The position numbers were made by a program, and so were the translations under genes. Below, one piece after another: positions 1 through 11,697 of a DNA stretch of 64,000 bases. The DNA comes from Hymenobacter persicinus (GTDB lineage: Bacteria > Bacteroidota > Bacteroidia > Cytophagales > Hymenobacteraceae): contig NZ_SEWE01000027.1 of the NCBI RefSeq assembly GCF_004167665.1, positions 1 to 64,000 of the forward strand. Reading direction: 5' to 3'. The notes beneath the pieces were generated by a model, which saw only the letters and a list, made by a program, of their open reading frames with translations, searched no databases and was not told the DNA's origin. How positions within the stretch are numbered: position 1 is the stretch's first letter; every line of letters starts with the position of its first letter.

Positions 1-30
1 AAGGCCCGACGCTGGGGAGCGTCGGGCCTT
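1..30. terminator. Rho-independent terminator hairpin
   Basis: A perfect 13-bp inverted repeat (AAGGCCCGACGCT / AGCGTCGGGCCTT) has a GGGG loop and is followed on the plus strand by CTTGTTT. It lies just past the stop of the minus-strand PLDc_N gene and may serve both strands. Confidence 0.75.
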
Positions 31-54
31 CTTGTTTGGCTGCGGGAGCCTAAT

Positions 55-336
55 CTACACGCTGGCTTTGCCGCGGCCGGCAAACAGGTAGTAGATGATC
101 AGGCCACCGAGGGGGAAAATAAAGATGATGGCAGCCCACAGCAGTTTTTTGCCAATAGACCAGGGCTGACGAAATACGTCAAGCATGGCCAGGATATCGA
201 GGGCCAGCAGGACGTAGCCCCAGGTGGCGAGGCTGCCGTTGGCGTTGTAGCGGCTGCAGGAAGACATGGCTACGGTCAGCGTCAGCAGCAGGGCGGCCAG
301 GGGCAGGCGGTTGGTGAAGGAAACGAGCTTGTTCAT
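55..336 (-). CDS. Small membrane protein with PLDc_N domain
   Basis: This 93-aa protein has an N-terminal hydrophobic segment ending in a lipobox-like VAMSSC (about residues 22-27). Two membrane helices follow (about 40-55 and 65-86) with the PLDc_N signature: a LDILAMLDV helix, then KKLLWAAIIFIFPLGGLIIYY. The family is the N-terminal membrane module of cardiolipin synthases, found alone in many Bacteroidota; here no catalytic phospholipase part is present. The role is unknown, possibly envelope-related. The start is ATG with about 115 nt to the upstream rhomboid gene on the same strand, and a terminator follows its stop. Confidence 0.8.
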   Translation of the reverse strand: MNKLVSFTNRLPLAALLLTLTVAMSSCSRYNANGSLATWGYVLLALDILAMLDVFRQPWSIGKKLLWAAIIFIFPLGGLIIYYLFAGRGKASV

Positions 337-451
337 GGCGAGTCAGGTGTAGAAGAGTGGAAAAGGGAGTATGCCGCTCTTTACGCACGACGCGGGAATA
401 TAGATATAATTGCAGGCTTTTTTACATCACAATTAATTGATAATCAACATC

Positions 452-1096
452 TTAAAATAGATAAAGTTGGATTTGCCGCCAGAAATGGCCAGCCACTGCG
501 GGGTAGAATAGCAGCGCCAGCACGACACCGTAGAGAGCCCCGTAGAAGTGGGCATCGTGATTGATGTTGTCGCCGGAGCGGCGGCCCTGATAGTAGGAAT
601 ACGCTAGGTAGAGAAAGCCGAAGATGAAGGGCTGGATGGGAAAGGGAATCGGGAAGATGATAATGCCTTGGCCCTTGGGCGCAACCGGATTAAACATGAT
701 ACCGGCGAAGATAACGGCGGCCACCCCGCCCGAGGCGCCGAGGCTGCGGTAGTCCGGGTCGTTGCGGTGGCGGAAGTAAGTCGGCAGGTCCGAAACGATA
801 ATGCCGCCCAGGTACAGGGCCAGAAACTGCAGCAGGCCAGTCGTGACGCCGCCCAGGCCCACGAAGATGTTTTGCACGGCTTTCCCGAAGGAGTAGAAGG
901 CAAACATGTTGAAGATAAGGTGGGGCCAGTTGGCGTGCAGGAAGCCGGAGGTAAGCAGGCGGTACCACTCGTTGTGCCGGCGCACCACGTAGGGCCGCAT
1001 GATCCAGCTTTCCATCAGTTCGTGGTTGGACCAGGCGTACATCGAAATACAGGCCGTGAGGGCCAGCAGCACCAGCGTGGCGTCGAGAGTGAGCAT
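452..1096 (-). CDS. Rhomboid family intramembrane serine protease
   Basis: This 214-aa polytopic membrane protein should cleave transmembrane segments of substrates inside the bilayer. The catalytic serine sits in GASGG (Ser122) and the histidine in HFYGALYG (His183, matching HxxGxxxG with G186 and G190). The L1-loop region HANWPHLIFNM (54-64) holds the conserved His/Asn typical of rhomboids. About six membrane helices are visible, the usual bacterial core. Substrates cannot be inferred from context. The intergenic stretch to the next gene (337-451) is AT-rich and probably holds that gene's promoter. Confidence 0.9.
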   Translation of the reverse strand: MLTLDATLVLLALTACISMYAWSNHELMESWIMRPYVVRRHNEWYRLLTSGFLHANWPHLIFNMFAFYSFGKAVQNIFVGLGGVTTGLLQFLALYLGGIIVSDLPTYFRHRNDPDYRSLGASGGVAAVIFAGIMFNPVAPKGQGIIIFPIPFPIQPFIFGFLYLAYSYYQGRRSGDNINHDAHFYGALYGVVLALLFYPAVAGHFWRQIQLYLF

Positions 1097-1225
1097 GTGC
1101 GGGGAAGAAGAGAAAAAGAAAGAGTTTTGGAGGTCTCTGCTGAACCGACAGCGCAGGAAAGCGGTAACGGCGCCGCTTAAGGCCGAAGATGCAGCAGCGG
1201 GGCTAAAACGACGTAAAAACCGGGC

Positions 1226-2197
1226 CTAGCTTTCCCGCTCCATCAGTTGCAGGGCCAGTTGCCGCAGCGGCTCCTTGCGGGCGGCAGGTGCCCCCACCCG
1301 CTCGAGGTGGTGCAGGGCGTCCTGGAAGTAGTCGTTGATGAGCACCTCGGTCTGGGGCCGGATGCTGAGCTCGTCGTAGATGGCTCGTACGGCCTGGACT
1401 TTTGCCTCCGCCTCCGCGACGGGCTGACCGATGTAGCGGGCCAGGGTGGCACGCTGGGCGTCGTTGGCCTGGGCCTGGGCGGTGAGCAGCAGGAAGGTTT
1501 TCTTGTCACTCACAATGTCGCCGCCGACGCGCTTGCCGAAGGTGGCCGCGTCGCCGTAGACGTCGAGCAGGTCGTCGCGGAGCTGGAAGGCCAGACCGAT
1601 ATCGGTGCCGAACTGGCGCAGGTGGTCGGCATCTTCGGCCGAGGCCCCGCCGAGCCGGGCGCCCAGCTCCAGAGCAAAGCCCAGCAGCACGGCCGTCTTG
1701 AGCCGGATCATGTCGAGGTACTGGGCGATGCTGACCGTAGTTTCGGTTTCGAAGTTCATGTCCCACTGCTGGCCCTCGCAGACTTCGGCGGCCGTCTGCG
1801 AGAAGCGGCGCAGGATGGTGGGCAGCAGCTCGGGCCGGATGTCGAAAAACAGCTCGTAGGCCCGCACCAGCATCACGTCGCCGCTGAGGATGGCCACGTT
1901 GGCATTCCACTTCTCGTGCACCGTGGGCTGGCCCCGGCGCAGCGGGGCCTGGTCCATGATGTCGTCGTGGAGCAGGGTGAAGTTGTGGAACACCTCCACG
2001 CCCAGGGCGGGCTTCAGCACGGGGGCGAGGTCGTCGGTGAAGGCGTGGGCACCGAGCAGGGTGAGCAGGGGCCGGATCCGTTTGCCGCCCAGGTCCATGA
2101 TGTAGCGGATGGGCTCGTAGAGGGCGGTGGGCTGGTCGCCGTAGTGCAGCTGCGTCAGGCCGGCGGTGAGTTTGTCAGAGAAGTAAGAAAGGTCCAC
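1226..2197 (-). CDS. Polyprenyl synthetase (short-chain prenyl diphosphate synthase)
   Basis: This enzyme condenses isopentenyl diphosphate with allylic diphosphates. Both aspartate-rich motifs are present: DDIMD (about residues 78-82 from the chosen start) and DDLLD (about 208-212), as is the GGKRIRP substrate-binding motif. A Phe lies five residues before the first motif, which has no two-residue insertion; this suggests a C15-C20 product (inference) that could feed the carotenoid genes at 51-53 kb. The open frame extends to 2323, but that extension runs through a terminator (2301-2336) and a -7-like box (TACCTTTC, minus, 2222-2229). I therefore chose the GTG at 2197, giving 323 aa, the usual family length. 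Confidence 0.88.
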   Translation of the reverse strand: MDLSYFSDKLTAGLTQLHYGDQPTALYEPIRYIMDLGGKRIRPLLTLLGAHAFTDDLAPVLKPALGVEVFHNFTLLHDDIMDQAPLRRGQPTVHEKWNANVAILSGDVMLVRAYELFFDIRPELLPTILRRFSQTAAEVCEGQQWDMNFETETTVSIAQYLDMIRLKTAVLLGFALELGARLGGASAEDADHLRQFGTDIGLAFQLRDDLLDVYGDAATFGKRVGGDIVSDKKTFLLLTAQAQANDAQRATLARYIGQPVAEAEAKVQAVRAIYDELSIRPQTEVLINDYFQDALHHLERVGAPAARKEPLRQLALQLMERES

Positions 2198-2221
2198 GGA
2201 GGAGCGGGTACGGTTCAGATG

Positions 2222-2229
2222 GAAAGGTA
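2222..2229 (-). promoter_or_regulatory. Putative -7 box (TACCTTTC) of the polyprenyl synthetase gene
   Basis: It matches 7 of 8 bases of the Bacteroidota motif TAnnTTTG, 24 nt before the GTG start and downstream of the preceding terminator. No convincing -33 TTTG was seen. Confidence 0.4.
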
Positions 2230-2300
2230 CGGAGGAAACCGCGGGACGCCGGTTTTGTGCGAGGCAGTTGCCCCGACTTGCCCGCAATCCTTCGGAAAGC

Positions 2301-2336
2301 AGAAAGCCCCGGCGTGGGTTCACGTCGGGGCTTTCT
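2301..2336 (-). terminator. Terminator between rnr and polyprenyl synthetase gene
   Basis: A 16-bp stem (AGAAAGCCCCGGCGTG / CACGTCGGGGCTTTCT, one G·T pair) has a 4-nt loop. It lies 20 nt past the RNase R stop and overlaps the artefactual N-terminal extension of the next gene. Confidence 0.8.
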
Positions 2337-2356
2337 ATAGTTTGATGGGCTAGGGC

Positions 2357-4891
2357 TTAGCGCCGACGGCCACCGCCGCCACTGCTTTTACCGCCTTTGC
2401 CACTCTTCCCGCCGGGCCGGCCGCCGCGGCTCTGCTCGGGGCGGTAGCCGCGGGGGCGGCTGTTTTCGCGGCGCTCCTGCAGCTCGCGCTGCTTCACGTG
2501 GTCGGGCCGGTTGTCGACCAGCTCGAAGTCGATAGTGCGGTCGAGCAGGTTGGCGGCTTTCACAATCACCTGCAGCTCGTCGCCGAACTGGATGATGCGC
2601 TTGGAGCCGCGGCCCACGATGCGGTAGTTGTCCTTGTCGAGCTCGAAGGTGTCGCCGGGAATGTCGCTGAGGCGAATCATGCCTTCGCACTTGTTCTCCT
2701 CGATTTCGACGTACAGACCGCGCTCCGTCAGGCCCGACACCACGCCGGTGAAGGTCTCGCCAATCACCTCCGACATGAACTCGACCTGCTTGTATTTGAT
2801 GCTGGCCCGCTCGGCCGAGGCGGCTACTTTCTCCCGGCCCGAGGAGTGCTTGCACTCCTCCTCCACCGGCGCCACTTCCACGTTGCCGCCGCCTTCGAGG
2901 TAGTGCTCGAGCAGGCGGTGGGCCATCATGTCCGGATACCGGCGGATGGGCGAGGTAAAGTGCGAATAGTGTTCGAAAGCCAGACCAAAGTGCCCCATGG
3001 GCTCGGTGGTGTAGATGGCCTTGGACATGGTGCGCACGGCCAGGGTCTGAATCACGTTCTGCTCGGGCTTGCCAATGACTTCGGTGGAGAGGTCGTTGAG
3101 CTCGGTGCTGAGCTTTTTGGGGTTGGTCAGGTCCAGGGTGTGGCCAAACTTCTGGGCGAAAACGGCAAAGTTCTCGAGGCGGTCCGGGTCCGGAGCTTCG
3201 TGCACCCGGTACACCATGGTCATGCGGGGCTTACGGCTTTTGAGCTTGAAGACAAACTCGGCCACCTTGCGGTTGGCCAGCAGCATAAACTCCTCAATCA
3301 TCTTGTGGGCGTCCTTGCGCTCCTTCACGTACACGCCCAGGGGCTTGCCGTTCTCGTCGAGGCGGAACTTCACTTCCTGGGTTTCGAAGCTGATGGCCCC
3401 GGCCTTGAAGCGGGCCGAGCAGAGCTTTTTGGCAATGCTGTTCATCAGCACGATTTCGTCGGCGTAGTCGCCGAAGCCGTTCTCGATGCGCTCCTGGGCC
3501 TCCTCGTAGGAGAAGCGGCGGTCGGAGTGAATGATGGTTTTGCCGAACCACGAATCGTAGAGCTTGCCCTTCTCGTCGAGCTCAAACACGGCCGAGAAGG
3601 TGAGCTTGTCCTCGTTGGGCCGCAGGGAGCAGAGGCCGTTGGAGAGGCGCTCGGGCAGCATCGGAATCACGCGGTCGACGAGGTAAACCGACGTGGCGCG
3701 GTGCTTGGCCTCGCGCTCCAGCTCGGTGCCGGGCCGCACGTAGTGGGTCACGTCGGCAATGTGGACGCCGATTTCCCAGTGGCCGTTTTCCAGCTGCCGG
3801 ATGCTGAGCGCATCGTCGAAGTCCTTAGCGTCGGCCGGGTCGATGGTGAAGGTGGTGATGTTGCGGAAGTCGCGGCGGCGCTTGATTTCGGCCGCCGGAA
3901 TTACCTCAGACATGGATTCCGACTCGGCCTCCACTTCGGGCGAGAACTCAAACGGCAGGTCGAACTCGGCCATGATGGCGTTGATTTCGGCCTCGTTGCC
4001 GCCGGCCTGCCCGAAGCTGCGCACCACTTCTCCCGTGGGAGAACGGTGTGGGTCTTCGGGAAACTCAGTGATGCGGACCAGCACCTTCTCGCCGTTGTTG
4101 GCACCCTTCAGGTTTTCGTAGGGTACGAACACGTCGAAGTAGAGCTTGCGGTTGTCGGGCTTCACGAAGCCGATGCCGCCCTGGATCTGTAGGCGGCCCA
4201 CCACTTCGGGGCGCACCCGCTTGATGACTTCCACCACGTCGCCGACGGGGCGGCCGTCGCGGGAGCCGCGCAGGCGCAGGCGCACCGTGTCGCCGTGCAT
4301 GGCAAACTTAAGCCGGTCGGTAAACACGCGCACATCGGTTTCGCTTTCCTCGGAGATGATGAAGGCAAAATTGCTGGTGGCCAAGGACACGGTGCCAATG
4401 ATAGTGTCACCGGTTTCGCGGGCGGCGGGGCGGCGGGCTACCTCGGGCTCGTCGGCGTCGGGGAAGTCGAAGCCAGCGCCGCGGCGACGGTGCACCAGCG
4501 GGTCTTGGCCAAACTCGGTTTCGATGGGCCGGCCGCTGCGGCGGGCGGGCACCGGAATGTTGTCCGGATTGCGCGGCTGGCGGCTGCTGGCGGGCATGGT
4601 AGCCGAGAAGGCGGCCCCGGCATCGGTGAGGCGGTAGTCATCGTTCTGGAGTAGCGTGAGCTGGCCGGAGTTCTTGAGGGCCTTGAGGTGGGCAAACACG
4701 TCCTCGCGCTGCTCCTTGGTGGTCACGCCGAGACGGCGGGAAAGCTGGCGGTAGGCGAAGACTTTGCCGGGGTTGTCGCGGAAGACGCGAAACACGAGGT
4801 CTTTGGTAATCTGGGCGGGAGCGGCTTGCTCACCGCGGGGTGCCTTCGCGCGGGAGGCGCGGGGGGCAGCGGAATCGTCTTTTTCTTTCAT
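2357..4891 (-). CDS. rnr: Ribonuclease R
   Basis: RNase R is a 3'-5' exoribonuclease that degrades structured RNA, including rRNA and mRNA decay intermediates. The 844-aa protein shows the full layout: an N-terminal winged-helix region (about 29-95), two cold-shock-like domains (about 160-310), the RNB catalytic domain with DPADAKDFDDA (about 348-358) carrying the metal-binding aspartates, and an S1 domain (about 709-790, GVVSGLTERGLYVEIEE). A Gly/Arg/Lys-rich tail (about 800-844, RGG-like) probably binds RNA. The ATG start at 4891 is clear. A terminator follows its stop. The 229 nt upstream (4892-5120) show no recognised element. Confidence 0.95.
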   Translation of the reverse strand: MKEKDDSAAPRASRAKAPRGEQAAPAQITKDLVFRVFRDNPGKVFAYRQLSRRLGVTTKEQREDVFAHLKALKNSGQLTLLQNDDYRLTDAGAAFSATMPASSRQPRNPDNIPVPARRSGRPIETEFGQDPLVHRRRGAGFDFPDADEPEVARRPAARETGDTIIGTVSLATSNFAFIISEESETDVRVFTDRLKFAMHGDTVRLRLRGSRDGRPVGDVVEVIKRVRPEVVGRLQIQGGIGFVKPDNRKLYFDVFVPYENLKGANNGEKVLVRITEFPEDPHRSPTGEVVRSFGQAGGNEAEINAIMAEFDLPFEFSPEVEAESESMSEVIPAAEIKRRRDFRNITTFTIDPADAKDFDDALSIRQLENGHWEIGVHIADVTHYVRPGTELEREAKHRATSVYLVDRVIPMLPERLSNGLCSLRPNEDKLTFSAVFELDEKGKLYDSWFGKTIIHSDRRFSYEEAQERIENGFGDYADEIVLMNSIAKKLCSARFKAGAISFETQEVKFRLDENGKPLGVYVKERKDAHKMIEEFMLLANRKVAEFVFKLKSRKPRMTMVYRVHEAPDPDRLENFAVFAQKFGHTLDLTNPKKLSTELNDLSTEVIGKPEQNVIQTLAVRTMSKAIYTTEPMGHFGLAFEHYSHFTSPIRRYPDMMAHRLLEHYLEGGGNVEVAPVEEECKHSSGREKVAASAERASIKYKQVEFMSEVIGETFTGVVSGLTERGLYVEIEENKCEGMIRLSDIPGDTFELDKDNYRIVGRGSKRIIQFGDELQVIVKAANLLDRTIDFELVDNRPDHVKQRELQERRENSRPRGYRPEQSRGGRPGGKSGKGGKSSGGGGRRR

Positions 4892-5120
4892 CAGAAAATG
4901 AGGGCCGCCAGTGGTTGTCTTTTTCGCAGGCGGCGTGGGTTAAAGGAAGCAAGCCGGTGTTGGCAGGCTTGCCGAAGTGAATGTACTAAGACCCGGTTGA
5001 GCCAGGCCTTAGGAAGATGATACGGAATATATCGGCGAATAACTATTTCAGGCGGCAAAAATGGCGCTACGGTTGGGTTACGCCGGATATCAGGCGGCTT
5101 CCCTCCCGCTGCCTTTGTTG

Positions 5121-7007
5121 CTAGGCCCGGCTGGCCACGGCGGCCCGGATATCGGCGGGCTCGTCTTTGGGAATGGCGGCCAGCAGCTGGCGGGTGTACT
5201 CGTGCCGGGGGTTGGCGTAGACCTCGGCCGCGGGGCCACTTTCCACAATCTGCCCCTGCCGCATGACCAGCAGTCGGTCCGACATAAAGCGGGCCACCGA
5301 CAAATCGTGGGTGATGAACAGGTAGGTGATGCCCAGGTCGCGCTTAAGCTGGTTGAGCAGATTCAGCACCTGCGCCTGCACCGACACGTCGAGGGCTGAC
5401 ACGGATTCGTCGCAGATGATGCACTTGGGCTGCAAAGCTAAGGCCCGAGCAATGCAGATACGCTGGCGCTGCCCACCCGAAAACTCGTGTGGGTAGCGCA
5501 GGTAGTGCTCTTCCTTCAAACCCACGGTCTGCAGCAGCTCCAGGACCCGGGCTTTCTGCTGGGTTTTGGTGCCGCCCACGCGGTGCACGCGCATCGGCTC
5601 CAGAATGGCCTCGCCCACGGTCAGCATGGGGTTGAGGGCCGCATACGGGTCCTGAAACACCATCTGGAAATCCTTACGCCGTTTGCGCAGCTCCCCGGCG
5701 GGCAACGCCGCCAGATCCGTGCCTTCGAACAGAATCCGGCCCGCCGTTGGTTCCACCAGCCGCAGCAGAGCCCGGCCCAGGGTGGTTTTGCCGCAGCCCG
5801 ACTCGCCCACCAGCCCCACGGTTTCGCCGGGAAAGATGTCGAAGCTCACGCCGTCGACGGCCCGCACGAATTCGGGGTGGCAATTGAAGAACCCCTTGCG
5901 GATGGGAAAGTGCACGTTCAGGTCGGAGACTTCCAGCAGCGTGGCGGCCGAATTTCCCTGCGGCGCAACTGCCCCGCTCCTGGCCGGCGAGGCGGCGGCG
6001 ACGTTGGTTTCCCCGGCCAAAACGGCCTCATTTTGTTCCACGGGGAACGTTTTGGTGGTTTGGAGGGAAATGTTATCAGAGCTAGCAGTTACGGCCAAAG
6101 CGGAGCTTTCGGGCGCGGGATGGACAATTTTCTCAATCAGATTGCCGGCCGCGTCCTCGGCCATGAAGTCGGCCACCACGGGCAGCCACTTTTTGCCCAC
6201 CGAAAGCTTGGGGCGGCAGGCCAGTAAACCCTTGGTGTAGGGGTGCTGGGGATTGGTGAAAATATCGAGCACCGGGCCCTGCTCCACCACCCGCCCCCGA
6301 TACATGACCAGGATCCGGTCGGCAATTTCGGCCACCACGCCCAAGTCGTGGGTGATGAAGAGCACGGCCGTGTCGTGCTGGCGGCGCAGCTCGTCGATAA
6401 GCCGGAGCATGCGGGCCTGCACGGTCACGTCGAGGGCAGTGGTGGGTTCGTCGGCAATCAGGATGGCCGGGTTGCAGGCCATGGCCATGGCAATCATCAC
6501 GCGCTGCTTCTGGCCCCCGCTGATTTCGTGGGGGTAGGCTTTGAGGATTTTCTCGGGCCGGGGCAGCTGGGCCATGGTAAACAGCTCCAAGGTGCGCGCC
6601 TCAGCCTCTTTCTGGCTCAGATTGGTGTGCAGGCGCAGGGCTTCCACCACCTGGCTGCCGCAGGTATACACCGGGTTTAGGGAGGTCATGGGCTCCTGGA
6701 AAATCATCCCGATGTCGTTGCCGCGCACTTTTTGCAGTTGCTTGTCGGTCAGCTGGAGCAAATCGACGGCACCCAAGGCTTCCGACTGAAACCGGGCTGT
6801 GCCGCTCACCAGCTGGCCCGGGGGCATTGGAATCAGACCCATCAGCGCCAGTGAAGTCACCGATTTACCGGAGCCCGATTCACCCACGATGGCCAAAGTT
6901 TCGCCGCGGTGCAGGTCGAAAGACACGTCATTCACGGCCCGCACGTTGCCGCGGTGCGACTGGAAGTCAATCGTGAGGTTGGAAACGGAAAGAATCGGGT
7001 CGGGCAC
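5121..7007 (-). CDS. Fused dual-ATPase ABC transporter ATP-binding protein (dipeptide/oligopeptide type)
   Basis: Two complete DppD/DppF-like ATPases are fused in 628 aa. The first has GESGSGKS (about 42-49), SGGQKQR and [11 protein letters not shown] (about 184). The second has GESGCGKT (about 402), SGGQRQR (about 510) and CDESVSALD (about 534). They are joined by a linker of about 60 Ala/Thr/Ser-rich residues. Both carry the oligopeptide-family C-terminal extension after the D-loop. This layout is that of GsiA/YejF-type importers of peptides or glutathione; no permease or binding protein is adjacent. The open frame reaches 7088, but its first codons come from one arm of an inverted repeat (7049-7130). 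The GTG at 7007 (V-P-D-P-I-L), 27 nt after a -7-like TATCTTTA (7035-7042), is preferred. Confidence 0.88.
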   Translation of the reverse strand: MPDPILSVSNLTIDFQSHRGNVRAVNDVSFDLHRGETLAIVGESGSGKSVTSLALMGLIPMPPGQLVSGTARFQSEALGAVDLLQLTDKQLQKVRGNDIGMIFQEPMTSLNPVYTCGSQVVEALRLHTNLSQKEAEARTLELFTMAQLPRPEKILKAYPHEISGGQKQRVMIAMAMACNPAILIADEPTTALDVTVQARMLRLIDELRRQHDTAVLFITHDLGVVAEIADRILVMYRGRVVEQGPVLDIFTNPQHPYTKGLLACRPKLSVGKKWLPVVADFMAEDAAGNLIEKIVHPAPESSALAVTASSDNISLQTTKTFPVEQNEAVLAGETNVAAASPARSGAVAPQGNSAATLLEVSDLNVHFPIRKGFFNCHPEFVRAVDGVSFDIFPGETVGLVGESGCGKTTLGRALLRLVEPTAGRILFEGTDLAALPAGELRKRRKDFQMVFQDPYAALNPMLTVGEAILEPMRVHRVGGTKTQQKARVLELLQTVGLKEEHYLRYPHEFSGGQRQRICIARALALQPKCIICDESVSALDVSVQAQVLNLLNQLKRDLGITYLFITHDLSVARFMSDRLLVMRQGQIVESGPAAEVYANPRHEYTRQLLAAIPKDEPADIRAAVASRA

Positions 7008-7048
7008 GGGACGTAGATTGGAGGAGGGCTCCGGTAAAGATAGGGCTT

Positions 7049-7130
7049 GTAGAGACGCATAGTTGCGTCTCATCGTCGGTGCCACCACAACGATTGTCGT
7101 TCAACGGGCGACGCAACTATGCGTCTCTAC
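7049..7130. repeat. Dispersed inverted repeat, GTAGAGACGC family
   Basis: Perfect 21-bp arms lie at 7049-7069 and 7110-7130 (outer part GTAGAGACGCATAGTTGCG), separated by 40 nt. The form is that of a MITE or REP-like palindromic element. It sits between lspA and the ABC gene and supplies spurious upstream codons to the latter. Confidence 0.75.
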
Positions 7131-7202
7131 ACCGTTCGGACCTAACGCAATCGGCCAGCTGAAATGCTTCAGCCGGCCGTTTGGCCTGAGAAAATTCAGC
7201 TT

Positions 7203-7853
7203 TTAAGACGCTATTTCCGAGGTTTCCGCGTCGTGGCGGGCTTCGGCGGCAGCTTGGTCGTCGGCAGCCAGTGGGTGGGCGTTTTCGTGGCTGAAAAAGC
7301 GGTTCTGGTTGAGCAGAATCAGCACCACGCCGATGAAGATGGCCGAGTCAGCAATGTTGAAGATGGGCCACAGCGAGAGGTGGGTACCGCCAATCAGAGG
7401 CCAACTGGCGGGCAGAATGCCTTCGTAGAGGTCCAGGTACAGCATATCGATAACCTGACCGTGAAACCAGGGCGTGGGCGCATCGAGCGGGGCGTTGTTG
7501 TAGATGATGCCGTAGAAAATCGAGTCAATCAGGTTGCCCACGGCCCCGCCCAGAATCAGGGCCACGCAGAGAATAAAGCCGGTATTGGCCCGCTCCTTCC
7601 ACAGCTTGTGAATGTAGTAGATACCGCCCACCATGGCCACCAGGCGGAAGCTGGTCAGCAAAATCTTGCCGTAGGGCGGCGGCAGCTCCACGCCGAAAGC
7701 CATGCCCGGATTGAGCGTGTAATGAAGCTTAAACCAGTCGCCAATCAGGTGAATTTCCTCGTAGCGGCTCATGTAGGTGTGCACGCCCCACTTCGAGAGT
7801 TGGTCGACGGCGATGACCAGCAGCGCGACGAGGTAGTATTTCCAGTACTTCAT
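7203..7853 (-). CDS. lspA: Lipoprotein signal peptidase (signal peptidase II)
   Basis: LspA cleaves signal peptides of diacylglyceryl prolipoproteins in the inner membrane. The 216-aa protein has four membrane helices and the conserved boxes: DQLSKW near the N-terminus, NPGMAFG, GGAVGNLIDS with the first catalytic Asp, and FNIADSAI with the second. An insertion between the last two boxes (about 115-150) makes it longer than the E. coli enzyme. The open frame begins at 7970, but the ATG at 7853 starts directly at the first helix (MKYWKYYLVALL). Several lipobox proteins in the window (M28 peptidase, GDSL esterase, Ig-like lipoprotein) would be its substrates. Confidence 0.93.
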   Translation of the reverse strand: MKYWKYYLVALLVIAVDQLSKWGVHTYMSRYEEIHLIGDWFKLHYTLNPGMAFGVELPPPYGKILLTSFRLVAMVGGIYYIHKLWKERANTGFILCVALILGGAVGNLIDSIFYGIIYNNAPLDAPTPWFHGQVIDMLYLDLYEGILPASWPLIGGTHLSLWPIFNIADSAIFIGVVLILLNQNRFFSHENAHPLAADDQAAAEARHDAETSEIAS

Positions 7854-8075
7854 TTCTAGGAAAAGGAGAGGTGAACAAGGAGAAGTGAGACTTCGGGCCT
7901 GACGCGTTGTCAGCCTCGGAACCTCTCCCCTCTCCTGGCACAAAGGGACGCAGAATTTTAGACTTCCCAACGCCGCGGCCCAAACGGACTGCGCGCGCGT
8001 CGGTATGTTTTTTTCGGGCGTTTTGTGCCCTTTTGGGCCGGATTCGGGAGCCGGGAAAACGCTTTGTGCGCCGGT

Positions 8076-8110
8076 GTGCCAACCAGCCTTTTTACAAAGC
8101 CGGTTGGCAC
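8076..8110. repeat. Hairpin just after the ileS stop
   Basis: Perfect 9-bp arms (GTGCCAACC / GGTTGGCAC) lie 8 nt beyond the ileS stop. There is no T-run on the minus side, so it is at best a weak terminator or an RNA-stabilising hairpin. The rest of 7854-8117 shows nothing I recognise. Confidence 0.4.
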
Positions 8111-8117
8111 CTCAGAC

Positions 8118-11564
<3,447 letters not shown>

Positions 11565-11589
11565 TGTTGGGGGGCGGTTGTATCAGAAC

Positions 11590-11683
11590 GTCATTCCGAG
11601 CGAAGCCGAGGAATCTCGCGTGCTGACGTCAGATTTGTAATCCTGTGTCAGCACGCGAGATGCTGCGCTCTGCTCAGCATGAC
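11590..11683. repeat. Dispersed inverted repeat, GTCATTCCGAGCG / GTCATGCTGAGC family
   Basis: The inner arms TCTCGCGTGCTGAC (11614-11627) and its exact complement (11647-11660) are 14 bp. The outer arms are diverged versions beginning GTCAT at both ends. It is an intergenic element between the exporter gene and ileS, and could act as a terminator or mRNA end stabiliser. Confidence 0.7.
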
Positions 11684-11697
11684 GGGTAAATTGAGCT

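Noticed and set aside
1247..2353. 368-codon frame antisense to polyprenyl synthetase
   Set aside because: It runs through a terminator and has no recognisable motif.
7854..7970. 39-codon N-terminal extension of LspA
   Set aside because: It precedes the first membrane helix with non-conserved residues; the ATG at 7853 fits the family.
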